Assembly (NCBI GenBank): GCA_030549775.1
Contig: CM060174.1
Coordinates: 3,761,391-3,825,390 of the forward strand
Reading direction: 5' to 3'
Length of the DNA: 64,000 bases
Source of the DNA: Tamarix chinensis
Lineage: Eukaryota > Streptophyta > Magnoliopsida > Caryophyllales > Tamaricaceae
Shown here: positions 1 to 12,752 of the stretch, piece after piece
Numbering within the stretch: the first letter of the stretch is position 1
Layout: each line of letters begins with the position of its first letter
Translations under genes and position numbers: made by a program
The notes under the pieces: model-generated
What the model was told of the DNA's origin: nothing
Databases searched by the model: none
Seen by the model: only the letters and a program-made list of their open reading frames with translations

Positions 1-37
1 CAATTTTGGACGGACCGCAACGGATGCATATGTATGT

Positions 38-366
38 TGAAGGTCGTAAATGAGTCGAATCGAGCCGAATATTTCTAGATTCGGCTCGTTTAGTTGAACA
101 AGTCTAAAACTGGGTTCAAGTGTTGCTCATTTAACTAAATAAATAAATTGGGCCGAACTTTTAACGTGACAAATCGAGTCGAGCTCACGATCCAAAGTCA
201 TAAAATGAACCGAACCATATATTTTGGAGTTCGGAATCGACTTGTTTAATAAATAAGTCCAAAAATAATATTCGAATTCGACTCATTTAAATAAATGAAC
301 GAGTCAAATCCAAATTTTAATGAGTCCAACCGAATAACGAAATATCTCAACTCATTTACAACCTTA
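38..366. mobile_element. Degenerate hAT-like MITE
   Basis: The ends resemble an imperfect inverted repeat: GGTCGTAAATGAGTCGA near 44 and its complement-like ACTCATTTACAACC near 353. The interior is full of GAGTCGA/GAGCCGA phrases. The flanks TGTATGTT (left) and TGTGTATT (right) match at 6 of 8 positions, as a decayed 8-bp duplication might. It looks like an older relative of the element at 6165-6443, which has the same composition and better ends. No coding capacity is seen. The boundaries are approximate. Confidence 0.4.
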
Positions 367-477
367 TGTGTATTATTAAGTCTAGTCTATTACCATTATA
401 AAACAGTTTATATCAATTAATTCAATACTAAAATAGATAGGAAGATATGTAAGTTGAAAAAAAATTCTTCACTCACA

Positions 478-970
478 TAGGGATGACAATCGGACTGGTT
501 TCATCCAAAACGCAACGGATAAAATCCGTTGCATGTGTAAATTAAATGGATATGTATACGGGTATGGAGGAAGGAGGAAATATCCGTCAGATTTGGGTAT
601 AGATATGAATAAGGGATCCTTAAATTCGTACCCATACCCACATCCACTTACCCGATATAAAATTATATTTTTACTTTCATTTATGTAACCTTAAGTATAT
701 TTTCTAAGTCTAAAAGTGAAGATATGATTAAATTTTAATAATTTAAGTATATAATTCTAACATTAAATAATTTTTACTTTATACTTAATGGATTTTACCT
801 AAAATTCAATAGGTTTTACCCAATAGATATATAAATAGATATGAATATGGATATGGATGGAAAAAAAAATATCTGTCGGATTTGGATACGAATATAGATA
901 TAAATTTTTTTATCGGATTTAATTACAGATAGAAAATATCCAATCCATACTCAATCCGTCGCCATCCCTA
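478..970. mobile_element. hAT-type MITE, 493 bp
   Basis: The left end reads TAGGGATGACAA and the complement of the right end reads TAGGGATGGCGA, so the termini match at 10 of 12 positions. The direct repeat ACTCACA abuts both ends (471-477 and 971-977), 7 bp where hAT elements normally make 8. The interior repeats GGATAT/ATATCC-like phrases and is non-coding. It is a non-autonomous DNA element of the common plant AGGGATGGCAA type. Assignment to hAT rests on the duplication length and is an inference. Confidence 0.68.
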
Positions 971-2354
971 ACTCACACCGGACAAAGAAAAAAGAAAACT
1001 TACTAAAACAGCAAAATACAAATATTTCATCATTGTCCAACACTAATGTCCCTGAGTCGCGCTACCGCCCTGCCACCTAGCTTCCTTTCGGAGGTAGGAA
1101 TTTCGGATGAATCGCTTCTGTTGCACGATCCGATCCCTCGGCATATTCCACCCGCCAAATTATTCCATCCACTAGTGCGAAAGACGTCCAGTAAAATAGG
1201 CATATAACTATCTCACGTTGGCCCAGTCCGGTGGTCCGCGTCTCTTAGTCTCACTACTCCTCCTATCTTGCAACATATTTACAACTAGATTTGCACCAGT
1301 ATAATGCATGAGCGGGGGTTATTTGGGGGCAATTGAGAAACATGGTGTAATACTGTATAATAGATGGTACAGTACTATTTTTTTAATTTATTTATTTTAA
1401 ATTTGGTTTATTATAAAAGTAATATATCTAATATAATATTTTTATATTTTTATTTTATAAATAAAAATTCATATCAATATATTTTTTATTAAAAAATTAA
1501 TGAAAAATCAGTATATTATTGATAAAAGATTAATTTTAAGAATAATAATAATAATAAAATTATTTTGCTAGTAAAAGATTAGTATATTAGTGATGAAAAA
1601 TTAATTTTAAATAGAAAAATATTAATTTATTGATAAAAAAATTACTATAATATATTAGTAATAAAATATTAATTTTAAATATAAAAGAGAATGATGATCA
1701 CATTAATAATAAAAATATTAATATATCAATAATTTAGTAGTAAAAGATCACGACATTAATGGAGTCAAATCCAAAGACATCCGAGTCTCATTCACAGTCG
1801 TGCTTCTCCATCCTTGCATTTCTGTCGGTAAAACAACGGTAGAATTCAATAGCCGTCTATTTATAAGTGTTTCGCTCCCTTAAAACCATATAAAGATTTT
1901 ACCTGGCGGTGGAGGAGGATGCGCTCTTTCCGACACTTCTTTTTTATCGCGTGTCATTTAACCCAGAGGCACAAAAGTCAGTTTTTGCGGTTCTTGTGGC
2001 ACTTCAGGGCATGGTTTATCGGTTGTCGGGTTTGTTCGAGAATTGTCGCATACAGACAGAGTAGTTTTGCTCCTTAGTCGACAGTGACAGTAGAGCACTG
2101 CATCTTCTTTCATAACATACATTTCCTCTCATAATCGTGAGCATTCAAGCGACGTCTTAATTCTTTCTTCTATAAACGCATCCCTTTTTTATCCTCGTCT
2201 GTGAAGACGAGAGGAAAAGAAAAGGCTGAGGTGCTAAAACCCCATCAAACGAGTAACTAAAGAATTAAAAGTAATAAGAAGGAGATGGAAAACGGTGGAA
2301 GAAAATGCCATCAAATTCCATCATATGCCGACAATTCAAAACGATGTGTGCACC
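971..2354. other. Intergenic DNA, no gene seen
   Basis: I see no coding signal on either strand. 1371-1760 is almost pure A/T and contains three imperfect units of the type GTATATTAGTGATGAAAAAT (near 1512, 1581 and 1657), so it looks like a decayed AT-rich repeat. 1020-1330 and 1780-2340 are more balanced in composition but unrecognised. Confidence 0.5.
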
Positions 2355-3002
2355 TGTTGGGGTCCCTCCTTAATTAAGGGGGTTTCCCAAAGCAATAATA
2401 ATAATAATAATGGGGATGATGCATGCATAGTAGAGTTCTAAAGATAACTAATACTTTGGACCTCTTAGAAATTTGGAAAAGACAAATGCATTTCATCATG
2501 TGCAAGTAACAAAGGTTCATTGGCTCAAATTAATGGGAGAGCATTCTAAGAGTCATCCAATGGCTTATGGATTACCCCTTTCTATTCCTATAAATAGGGG
2601 TATTTAGGAAGGCTTAGATCATCACAAGAAAAGTAAGCAATCCTCTACATAAAGAGATAAAGTGAGAGCCACTACAAAAGTGAGGTGCTTGAAAAAAGTT
2701 CTCATATTTTGTCAAGTGAAGTTTGAGTGTTCCACTACTTAATTGGTGAAAGAGTTCATCCTTTATAATCCATCATCTTTTAGGCAAAAAAGTTGAGTGA
2801 GCTTCTAGTTCATACTAGAGAAGAATTACTTGTAATCCTACTATCATTATAGTCGAAGGTTCGTGGTTTTTTCCTTCAACATTAAGGATTTTCCACGTAA
2901 AAATTTGGTGTCTTCTATTTTTACTATTTTTGTTTTGTCCATTTTTATTACATAGGGAAGGAAAAGGTCTTCATCTATCAAACTGTCTTTTTCCCCCCGA
3001 CG
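2355..3002 (+). mobile_element. Probable Copia-type solo LTR
   Basis: The block starts TGTTGGGGTCC and ends CCCCCCGACG, an imperfect TGTTGGGG/CCCCAACA terminal pair with the final CA changed to CG. GCACC occurs directly on both sides (2350-2354 and 3003-3007), the 5-bp duplication expected for Copia. Inside are a promoter-like CCTATAAATAGGGG at about 2588 and a downstream segment with TTCCACGTAAAAATTTGGTG at about 2890, typical of the R/U5 part of plant Copia LTRs. No internal retroelement genes adjoin it, so it is called a solo LTR. Uncertain points are the altered 3' terminus and the exact right edge. Confidence 0.55.
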
Positions 3003-3698
3003 GCACCTGTTTGTCTTCCTTGTTCCAGCAAACAACTCGCGGTCATCTTTCCATCACGCAGCCAGAACCATGTCACTCTGCCCCTCCCTACTTTTCGGAA
3101 ACTCAACCTGTAGAGTTTACTTATTAATTTGGCAATTTATCAAAAATGCCATGATACTGAACCTGAAAACAGTGAGCTTTTAATTTACAGGTAAAACATG
3201 GGCGTGAGCCTCTGTGTGTTCCTGCCCCATAAGAAATTGATAGATCTATCCAGGAAGCTCAACTTCCGGCTCTTCAATCTCACTTCTAAATGCAAATGCA
3301 AGCTCGTTAAACCCGTGCTTTTCTGGGTCAATGAACCCAACCACCGAAAATGGTCGTTCAAATTGACGCATCTCGAATTTTCGTCGTTTGGTTCGCTGAA
3401 CATTAAAAATTTGAACTATCTCCCACCTCAAAAGAATTTATAACACTCGTATCTGACTCCCTCCATGCTCCTTCGTTCTAATGATGAAGAGACGCGGAGA
3501 TTATGTCATGGCTCACTCCCCCTGTCTCCATTTTTTTCTCTTTCTTTTCAGACCGCCTGCAAAAACTGGTCTACATTTTTGTTTTTGTGTGTGTTTGTGC
3601 TTCCGGCGGCTCCTTGTACGTATGAGAAGCTTTTTTTTTCTCCTTTTTCTCTTTTTTCATTTAACTTCTATGCTAAACTTTTGATCTGTACCACCGAA
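3003..3698. other. Intergenic DNA, no gene seen
   Basis: Short open frames exist, such as one of 81 codons at 3198-3443, but they overlap on both strands, match no family I know and have no splice context. 3520-3660 is pyrimidine-rich. Nothing further can be supported. Confidence 0.4.
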
Positions 3699-4150
3699 GA
3701 CGTAAATAGGTAGGTATATCTATATTTGTATCCGTATTTGATTAAAAATAATTACATCCGATCTAGATCCGTATTCAAATTTGTATCCGCGAACACGTCT
3801 ATATCCGTATTCGTTGGATATCCGTTACCCGACAGATTATCTGTTTATCCGTTAATGGATATTATCCAGCAGATAAATCCATTATCCGACGAATAAATCC
3901 ATTTAGAGTTAAGCCACACAACAATTTTAACCTTAATTTATACTATATTTATTTTAAAATTAATAAAAAAGGGTAATTATATATCGATTAAATGGATACA
4001 AATATAGAGAAGGGTATGGATATCTTATATCCGTATCCGTACCCGAATCCGACGAGTATTTTTTTCATCCTCCGTATCCATATCCGTTTAAGTATCCGTT
4101 GAATAAAATCCGTTGGATTTCGGATAAAATATGTCCCATTTACATCCTTA
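3699..4150. mobile_element. MITE, GGATAT-rich family, copy 1
   Basis: The left end GACGTAAATAGG pairs with the complement of the right end, GATGTAAATGGG. ACCGAA flanks both sides (3693-3698 and 4151-4156). The interior has many TATCCGTATCCG-like phrases on one side and GGATAT on the other. The central segment TTTATACTATATTTATTTTA recurs in inverse orientation at 46945-47392, which shows these are two copies of one family of about 450 bp. It is non-coding. The family assignment (hAT-like) is inferred. Confidence 0.65.
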
Positions 4151-5027
4151 ACCGAAACGTTGATAACTTTTTATTCTTAGTTTCGTAAGCATTCAGATAC
4201 TGAAATTTTTGTTGGAAATATCAGATCAATTTATTTTGTATTTATATTAACTAAAATAGAAAATAATTTTAATTTATTTTAATTTTCTTTCTTAATTTAT
4301 TTTATATATATATACATACAAATCTCTAAATCCATTTCCGCTCCTCATCCGTACGAGAAGCCGTTTCTTCCCTTTTTCATTTAACTTGTGTGCGAGTACT
4401 ATTTAGATTTGACTCTCCCTCCTAAGTAGTATAATAATAACAATAAAGATAAGATGCTCGCATAGGACGCTGGGCAATGAGCCAAACACTATTGAAACTT
4501 GAAAGTAGTAAACTGATGAATTTTGTGGTCCGGTCTTTCCTTTATTGTCACGCCATCAGCCGTCGTTTCTACCCAGAAAAATATTTAGAATGGACGTCGG
4601 TTGGCGCTGATGTTGACGGAACAAGCAAAGAGATATGAGATATCGCTGAAATGACTTTACTCTCTCAAAAACTAATACGCATTAACGTAAGTTACGTAAC
4701 CGACCCCAGTCACCCCACCATAAACCAATGCGCTGATAGTAAATCGTATCATACATTTTAGAAGCACGCGAAATACGTATTTGAGATTATAGATATTTAT
4801 ATCCTTCAAACTAATAATTTTAATTATTAATAAAAATTAAACTTTCGTACTATAATTATCCACATTACTGAAATTATTTTATTTTAATAGACTTATGTAT
4901 CATTTTACATCTAAAATATATATAAAATATAGCACATTTCAAATTCAAAACCTCATAAAAAAAAATAATAAGTCGAAGCTATTTCTGCTGGACCAACAAA
5001 ATAATGTGGTATTATTACATTAGAACA

Positions 5028-5070
5028 TCTGCGGTTAGAAAAGAAAAGAAAAACTCTTGGTTTTAAATTT

Positions 5071-5126
<56 letters not shown>

Positions 5127-5540
5127 ATTGTAAAAATATTATCTCAAATTTATGATTATTTTAAAATTTTAAAGTGTCTAGTGTAAAAATTTAGACACAT
5201 TCGATATACTTTGTAGATTGATTTTTACTTTTAAAATATATAGAAAGCATTTTTTTTAAATGTCATTATTAATTAAATTATTTATAAAATTATATTTAAT
5301 TAAATTTGATTATATAATATTATTAATTAATATTTATATATTAATATAAATTAAATTTTAAATATTATAGATTATAAATAATTGGTGATGTGATTCATAA
5401 AAATAATTGGGTGTTATGAATTTTAAATAATGGAATGTAGGGTAGAGAATTAAATTTAATATAAATTCATAAAAGTATGAGAAAGAAAATGATCAGACAC
5501 TATAATTGGATGCCTCAAATTTAACTTGGATGCTCGTACA
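5028..5540. mobile_element. MITE-like relative of the 36.1-kb element
   Basis: It begins near AGAACATCTGCGGTTAGAA, which resembles the GAGCATCTCCGGTGGTG end of the element at 36112-36735. The complement of 5391-5520 shares an ordered series of phrases with 36140-36330, such as AAATTTAATTC followed by CTCTAC, and then AATCACATCA. Both copies carry a TA-run near the same internal position. No target duplication could be fixed, so the boundaries are rough. Confidence 0.4.
5074..5126. repeat. (TA)n microsatellite
   Basis: About 22 uninterrupted AT/TA dinucleotides are followed by a single G interruption and a few more repeats. It lies inside the MITE-like segment. Confidence 0.9.
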
Positions 5541-6164
5541 ACACATAGATTCTACTTGTAGAATTATAAATAAAGACTCTCAATTTATAAAAGAACTATA
5601 AAATAATGGTAAATATTTAGTTATTGTTGTAGCCATATTACTCATCAATGATTATCAAAAATATCATTTTCCAATCAAATTATTTGTTAATCTATTAGTA
5701 TTAAAAAGAATGTCACTTTAATTTTTTATATAAAAAAATTATTTAAAAAATTAAATTTTACTTTTATTTTTATCCTCAATTTTTCTAGTGTTATATATAT
5801 ATATATATTAAACGCTTTGTTGTTTTTTAATAAATAGTGTGAGTACAATTTTAATAATATTTTTATTACTCTGTTAAAAAGCATACAAATTATTATAATG
5901 AATTTTTTTTATACGAATGGAGTACTTAATAATGTATTTTAGTTGATACGGTATACTACTTAAAGATTTAAAAAAATTTTGTAGTCCATTATCACAATTA
6001 CTCTTTTAAATTATAAAATTAAATTAAAAATAATTCCTAATATGTAAAAATATATATGAATTCATTTCATTTTAAACTGGATAGTTCATTACTAATTTGA
6101 ACTTCAATTCTATGATAACATTTAATTTTACCAAATTTCTTTTTAAACATTTTTTATATCAAAC

Positions 6165-6443
6165 TAGAGTTGTTAACGAATCGAGTCGACTCATGAACTT
6201 TTTGGGATCAGCTAGCTTATTTAGCTAGATGAACCTAAAAATAAAGCTCAAGCCAGGCTCATTTATTAAACGAGTTGAGCTGGAACATAATAAATTTGGG
6301 CTCGAATTCGTTTACAATGTAAAAGCTCGTGACTCGACTCATTTACTGCAAAAGCTCGCCAATCAGCTCTTTAAAAACTCGGTTCTGCTCGTTTATAAAC
6401 AAGCCGCACTCGAGCTTCATTTTTAGGCTTATTAGCAGCCCTA
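6165..6443. mobile_element. hAT-type MITE, 279 bp, 8-bp duplication
   Basis: The left terminus is TAGAGTTGTTAA and the complement of the right terminus is TAGGGCTGCTAA. Both ends are flanked by a perfect 8-bp TATCAAAC (6157-6164 and 6444-6451), the target-site length of hAT transposases. The interior is rich in GAGTCGA, GCTCGA and ACTCG phrases and has no credible gene: the 65-codon frame inside is a by-product of repeat composition. This is the best-preserved small DNA element in the window. Confidence 0.85.
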
Positions 6444-7229
6444 TATCAAACTATTCTTACAAATTTGCATCCCTCCTCCTTTTTCATCTTCATTTAAAAG
6501 CTTAACATTGATATTTGGCTTGAGTAATTTTTATACAATATTTACATCATTCATTTTGGAAACCACCACTCATGTACAAACATTATCTCTTATCGTATCA
6601 TTAGTTAGTCGATGAGATTCTCAGTTATCTCCACATTAAACTCATTATTTTCTAGCTATATTTATACCCTATCAAATATAATAATATTTGCACTTTCTTG
6701 ATATTTACACCTTCCCAATAACCCCATAAAGTTAGTGTGTAGAGATCCCAAACCCCCAACTTTACCAAATAGAGTGAACATTTTGAGCCCCAAGTATCTT
6801 CATCAATGTCTGCTTACTTTTGTGAAGTATGGACATACAAAGTTGCAATGCTCCCAATTTAAACTTCATCTCGAGCAAAATGAGAATAAATTTCTATGTG
6901 CTTCTTTCTCTTGTGAAATACTATATTAGTTGTTACATGCTTAGGTGCTACTACCACCAAATAATCACATGGATTCTTTGCGTGGCACTCCTAGAAAATA
7001 AAGGAATCTTTTCAACGAAAAAAAAAATCTCATAGATAGTAACATGATATCCTATGTTGTTTTTTCATCTTCCATTATATAGGTGAAGTTCTCAAGATAC
7101 CAACTATCCCATTAGAAATCGTGGTGCTAATGGACAATCATCCCACTTTAAACCTCAATAAGTAGAAGGATATAAATTGCCAATTGAACAAAGAAAAACA
7201 AACTAGTACATGAATTGAATTAAATGGAG
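6444..7229. other. Intergenic DNA, no gene seen
   Basis: One frame at 6735-6929 contains residues reminiscent of a retroelement zinc knuckle (KYGHTKLQC), but the leading cysteine pair is wrong and no neighbouring gag or ORF1 sequence supports it. Nothing else is recognised. Confidence 0.35.
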
Positions 7230-7364
7230 GCTAGTATTAGACGGTTTAAAACCAAGTCAGTGTCTATTCCATTGTCTGATACGAAAAAACATAGAGGGTA
7301 CATTTTGATATTTTAAGCAAGAAGTATACACTAGAATTTTATCATAAAACTATTGTGTATACCC

Positions 7365-7685
7365 TTAATGATAAATGTAAATATCAGATAAAGGTATATA
7401 TAGCAGTTTTAACTTATAACCACCATGCCTACCCTAATAGTGCAAATGATTAGACACGACAATCTTAAGTTAAAATCATCATATATACACTTATCGGACA
7501 TTTACCTTTCTCATTAAGGGTATACATATAAATTTTAACTTTTTTTCTTAATAAGGGTATACACAACTGTTTTAACTTATAACCGTTGTGTATACTCTTC
7601 TACACTACTAGGGTATGCACAATGGTTATAAGTTAAAATCACTATGTATACCCTTTTCCCCCATTTTTTTACTTTTTCATTCTTT
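7365..7685. repeat. CACTA subterminal repeats with a hairpin
   Basis: TTTTAACTTATAACC-type units occur repeatedly in both orientations. The clearest is a hairpin: arm 7570-7595, loop of 17 bases, arm 7613-7638, with only two mismatches over 26 bp. Clustered subterminal repeats of this kind are where CACTA TNPA-type proteins bind. Their role here is inferred from position and composition. Confidence 0.5.
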
Positions 7686-7689
7686 AACC

Positions 7690-10600
7690 TAAAACTACCT
7701 ACAACTTTTCAATTTACCTTTCAATATCCAGACAACACCATTCGAAGCGACGAAGCCTACAACTATCATTATCTTCTCTCTTCTCTTTGCTGAAGTTCTT
7801 GCTCATGTTTCCTCCTCTTCAACTCACCAGTGTTGGCCTTCTCTCTCTCTTCCCATAGTATGTTCATTATTTATTTTTTTCTTCTTTTCTTTAAAGTTTA
7901 AGATTTTTTAATAAATATTCATACGCTCTTAACCCAAAAATAAACCTTGAATAACTATTGCGGGACAACCTACAAAGGACACTACCTATTGAATAGGTAG
8001 GGGCCCACGAAAAGAACCCTTTAGTACTATGATACTAAGTAACCCTCTATAAAAAACTAAAAAGTAGGGCTCGCATGCAACACATCAATCAAACATAAGA
8101 ACAGTAAAGTACACATATGCATGGAACGAGATACAATAAACATTAGAATGAACACTTACCTCAAGATCATTTGTCACAATGTTTATTCACTTAGAATTAA
8201 CAACACTACTGTCGTAAAGACATCGCCACCACTACCATGACCCTCTCTAACCCACAAACCCTACCACCCAAGAAAACCTAGCTTCCCTCCTCTTTTCCAA
8301 CCCCAAGACCTCTCCTTTTCCATCACTACCACCACCACCGTCCTGTACCACCTCCGCCTCTGCCCTTGCCTGCTATTCTCTCTCTGGTTGTGTCCTTACC
8401 CTTGTACTTATTTAGTATATTTTATTTTAAATATTATGCTATTACTACTACTACTACTACTAATATTTAGTTAGGAAAATAAAAGAAAAAGGAAAAAGGA
8501 GTAGGAAGAAGGTTTAATAATTAGTGTTCCATTTTTTATAGGTTGTGAACAAACCCTTCCCATAGGGAGGCATAGGATTCATGCTCCAAGCCAGGTGTCC
8601 TATTAGGTAAGGATATGGTTAAGGCTTGGGTTTGCTATGATTTATATGTTTACGGGTGTAATGATATGTGTTGGGTATTTATATGTGAGTGTGGACTAAA
8701 TATGTGTGTAGTGAAGCTTGCCTTGCAAGGAGCTAAGGTATATTGTGTATGATTTATAATATGTGTAATATGGGTGATGTGACTTGTTATGTATATATGC
8801 TCTTATGTATGGTTGTTATGGTATGGCATACATGCTTAGAGGCCTTAGGTGGACTTGAGTGGTCATGGGGATCTAAAAGAAATAAAGAGGATGGAGTGAG
8901 TAAGAATAAGTGGGGAAAAAGCCTAAGTGTATTGTGACATATGGGTGATAAAATAGAGGAAGAAAATAAAAAATTCAAGGGTTAGAGTAAAATCTTGGAT
9001 GGAAAGTGTAAGTCTTGCATGGGGTGGTTAATCTTTTCACGGGGAAAAAGCTTACGTGGAAAAAGTTAGTTTGAAGGTTGAACATGGAGAAGAATGAGTA
9101 TTTTGGGTGATTGGAGTGTTTGAGGAAGAGATAGTACGTGGGTTGGTGGAAGTGTGCATGAGAGCCTAACTAGAGTTTTTGGGGGAAAACCCTAAGTATG
9201 GAGTGTTATGAGATAGTTTATAGAGGTGGGTTGGAATTAGGGTTGAGATTAGGAGGGTGTCTTATGAAAGGGTGTGAGTCAAGTGGAAATGAGGGTGGAG
9301 TTTGTGTGTGAAGAAAAAATGTAAAATAAAATAGGGGTATTAGGGTTTTGGGGTGACCAACTAGGATTTCTATATCACATATGGACGTTGGAGAGTAAGG
9401 TTGTGATTTTTGGAGTGGGTTGAGTGGAGTGATGGTGTTGGAATCAAGGGGGAGCATTGGCTATGTAGGAAAAAGATAGGCTAGGGCTGCATATGCCAGA
9501 ATTAGGGTTTTAAGGGAAAACCCTAGTAGGCGATAGTAAGCCTAGGTGGAGAAATGAGAAAGTGGGCCTTAACACGCTTGTGTGGGGGCTTTTGGATTCA
9601 TGGAAGTAGGGTGGAAGGTGAAAAGGAGGTCCTGGAGTCTTAGGGAGTGTAGAGGTCCCAAGTTATAAGATAAGGTTATTCGGGGAGTTTAGGGTGGAAG
9701 AGTGAGAATGAGTCAGGGAAAGTCGATTGGGGGCATGCATGTATGGTTGAGAGTTACTTAATGAATAAGTCAAAAATAAAACACTAACCATTTAAAGTAG
9801 AAGACTATTGAGTTGGGCCCATACCGATCCACTAGTGAGAATAGTGGCCAGGTACATTTTTGCCCTAGAGACCAATCCACCGACGAATAATAGTAGCTAG
9901 GTGCGTTCTACCCTAAAGTGTATTCCGATCCACTGGCTATAATAGTGGAAGATCCTGAACTTAATAAACCAAACCTTAGATGATAACAAATCATGGGAAA
10001 ATACTGATCACTTATAGTGGAACACCATATGAGTCGAGGTCATACCAATCTACCGACAATAATAGTGGCCAAGAGCATTTTTCCCTGGAGACCGATCCAT
10101 GGGAAAATAATAGTGGCCAAGAGCGTCCTACCCTAGAGTGTTTTTCGATCAACTAGCTATAATAGTAGAGCTCCCACACTCACGTAGATATAACTCGAGA
10201 GATGTAATGGCCTAAATTCTAACAATGGTGATTAATCTAAATAACTTATTGCATGCATTATCTGCCTTTTTCATGTTATACTCTGTCTTAGCCATATAGT
10301 TAACTTATTCAGTATGTAGCGTACTGATCACCCCTTTTATGGGTGCTGCTCATTCTCAAGAATAGTAACCCCTCCTGAGTTTGTACGGGTAGGAGATAAT
10401 GCCTATGATGATTTTGATATGTATGATGTATTGGGTGGGACTAGGTGATGATCTAATGTACCTATTGTGGGGTCCAAGAGGGTGTTATTCGGACTTCTTG
10501 TTTTCTATTTTCTTATCATTTGATTTCCCTCATAGTGGGAGTTGTTTGTACTTAATTTCTATTATGTATCAACACTAACATTTGCATACTCTGGTTTTAT

Positions 10601-11327
10601 TTATGAATGTTAAACTATTATGGTTTTTATTGATTATTCGTGTTCATAATTTTATTACCTTTAGTTTTGTGGTTAGTATAATATTGGTCAAGGGTCAATC
10701 TTGTATTGATCATAGCAGTAGTACCCCCTTTGTAGTGGATGGTTTTCCATAACAAATGAAAATTTTTAACTGTAAAATTTGGGGGTGTTACACCTGTATA
10801 GTCAATGCTTTATACCATGCTTATTTTGATTCATTGTATGTGTCATATGCTAGTTTTTCATTTTGGTTTAGTATAAAGGGTTGTTCAATACTATTGTACT
10901 GAAGTGTTCCTTTGTGGGCCTCTAACTATTCAATGGGCAGTGGTCTTTGCAGGTCAGCTTCTAAGGTTAGTCGAAGCTAGTGGTTCGTTTGAGAGCATAT
11001 GACTATCTTATGCTCCTTTATTATTTTAATTCCTATTACTTCTGGACACCTATGTCTTCTTGTATTTTTCTCTCTTTGAGCCTTGTAAACCATTGATGTT
11101 GTTTTTCCGTAGCGCCATATTTATATGATATCATCCTTACTATGATTTTGTAATCATGTTATTAATTTAAGCGGAGTAATGATTTTAGCCTTAGTATTTG
11201 GTATGAGAATTAGTAAGGGTAACCGGACTTATATCAAGTGTATCGGTAACACCCATTGTTTTTTTGTTTTATCTTCCGCGCTTAACTCTATAAATGAAAA
11301 TTTTCAGTAGTAAAAATCGAGGTGTTA
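7690..11327 (+). mobile_element. Decayed Gypsy-type LTR fragments, same family as 12996-17197
   Basis: Two LTR-like 3' ends are visible: GGGGGTGTTACA ending at 10794, and a weaker GAGGTGTTATGCA ending near 11327. Segment 10311-10794 aligns in order with 16690-17197, sharing TAGCGTACTGATCACCC then ATGGGTGCTGCTCATTC. Segment 11170-11326 again aligns with the LTR tail (TTAGCCTTAG, then AACCGG, then CGGTAA). This suggests one old copy broken by, or abutting, another. A block at 9818-10180 repeats CCGATCCAC...AATAGTGG units. The 5' limit is unclear, and the first 700 bp may be CACTA leader sequence. No retroelement gene is present. Confidence 0.55.
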
Positions 11328-12308
11328 TGCATACCCCATAAGTAGGTTCGTAGAGCTAAATATAGTAAGATTAGGGCCTAGCTGGGATACTAAGGCACAT
11401 CGGCAAAATCCAGAATAATTGTGGGCTAAACTACGTTTTTAGGGTCGCGACCCCTAAAGAGCCACTATTACCGATCTCGAGATCTTTCACTTTAAGTATT
11501 AGTGTCTTAATTAAGGTGACCATGAAAAATACATCAATCACATACTTAATCATCTTATTTGTTTCTATTATTATTAAGTAATCAATAATAAGATTATTAT
11601 CCATATTAATTTAAATAATCTACTAAGGCCATCCTAGGTTCTAATACTCATACTTAGGTACCTTAAGTCAAAATGACTAAAATGCCCCTAAGGATAAGGC
11701 AACCTCTTATCATCCACTTCCATCACATAACTCATTTTTATTTGTTAACAAGCCATAATAGGTCAACATATCATGATTATACTATTGATTATGAAGTTAA
11801 AGTACCCTACACACCAAATGATCATTTTACACATAAATCCTAACATGTACTTTTACAACAACTAGCAGACATTTCCATGCATAATTAACAAATAAGGCAC
11901 CTCTTGCATGTTTATGAAAATAACATCATAACACACCCTCAATTACCCATTCAACTCTAAACCATGCATTTTCTTTATGATACACTCCAATTTACTGAAA
12001 TACCCGTAGCCTTATAATATACATTATTATACTTTAACAGGTGATACTAAGGCCATAAGCCCCTATTTTCTTATTTAACATTGCTTATTACTTATTTTGA
12101 AGGTTCATTAGACCAATTTCCATATTATATGTAAATTTAACAAATTATCCCTACCTACAAAATTACTAAAATACCCTTCTTACCTGTAAAATTACCAAAA
12201 TATCATCATTACTTACAAAATTACCAAATTACCCCTAGCACATAAAATATTAATATTCATGATCCACATGCATCATTTAACACCACAAAACCCTTATTAT
12301 TATTCTTA
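11328..12308. other. Unresolved transposon-derived spacer
   Basis: This stretch separates the Gypsy-type LTR remains from the CACTA DUF4218 piece. It has no coding signal. 12153-12240 contains three imperfect units of about 30 bp built on ACAAAATTACCAAAATA. Such phrases are common in U3 regions of plant Gypsy LTRs read in reverse, so it may be part of another inverted LTR. I could not fix any termini. Confidence 0.35.
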
Positions 12309-12752
12309 GCAACCATTATCAAAGGTTCTCAAGGATATTCATCAAACGTCAAGAAACTTGTTTCGATGAAAGATTTGAAGTTAGTGAGTGTGAATTCTCA
12401 TGATCATCATATTGTCATTCAGGACATGTTGCTGATTGTTATACATTCTATCTTACCAATTTGGGCTCAAAGTGTCATTACCATATTTTGTTTCTTTTTT
12501 AAGAAACTACACAGTAATGTTACTGACCTTGTCATGTTGGATATATTGCAGAGTGATATTGTGACTATATTATGCAAGCTTGAGATGTATTTTCCTCTAT
12601 CATTCTTTGTAATCGTGATTCATTTAAAAGTTCACTTGGTTATAGAGGTTAGATTATGTGGGTTCATTCATTTTTATTGGATGTATCCATTTAAAAGGTA
12701 TATGAAATTATTAAAAGGATATGTGAGGAATCCAAACAAGCCTAAAGGTTGA
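12309..12752 (+). pseudogene. CACTA transposase-associated DUF4218 fragment
   Basis: The reading frame is open from at least 12309, so it begins before the ATG at 12366, and stops at 12752. The translation carries the order of conserved phrases of DUF4218, the domain that follows the TNP2 transposase core in plant CACTA elements: NSHDHHIV, ILCKLEMYFPLSFF, VHLVIEVRLCG and YPFKRYMKLLKGYVRNPNKP. In intact relatives this is part of a protein of more than 700 residues; here the upstream core is missing and the downstream DUF4216 part is separated by the LTR at 12996. It is a relic. The domain is clear from its motif series, but the element is not functional. Confidence 0.8.

Larger units (their letters stand above)
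4151..6164. other. Intergenic AT-rich DNA
   Basis: No coding region is seen. The stretch holds a long TA dinucleotide run (5074-5126) and a segment at about 5028-5540 that resembles, in inverse orientation, the MITE at 36112-36735. The rest is AT-rich and unrecognised. Confidence 0.5.

Noticed and set aside
6735..6929. Possible retroelement zinc knuckle (KYGHTKLQC)
   Set aside because: Cysteine spacing does not fit CX2CX4HX4C, and no gag or ORF1 sequence surrounds it.
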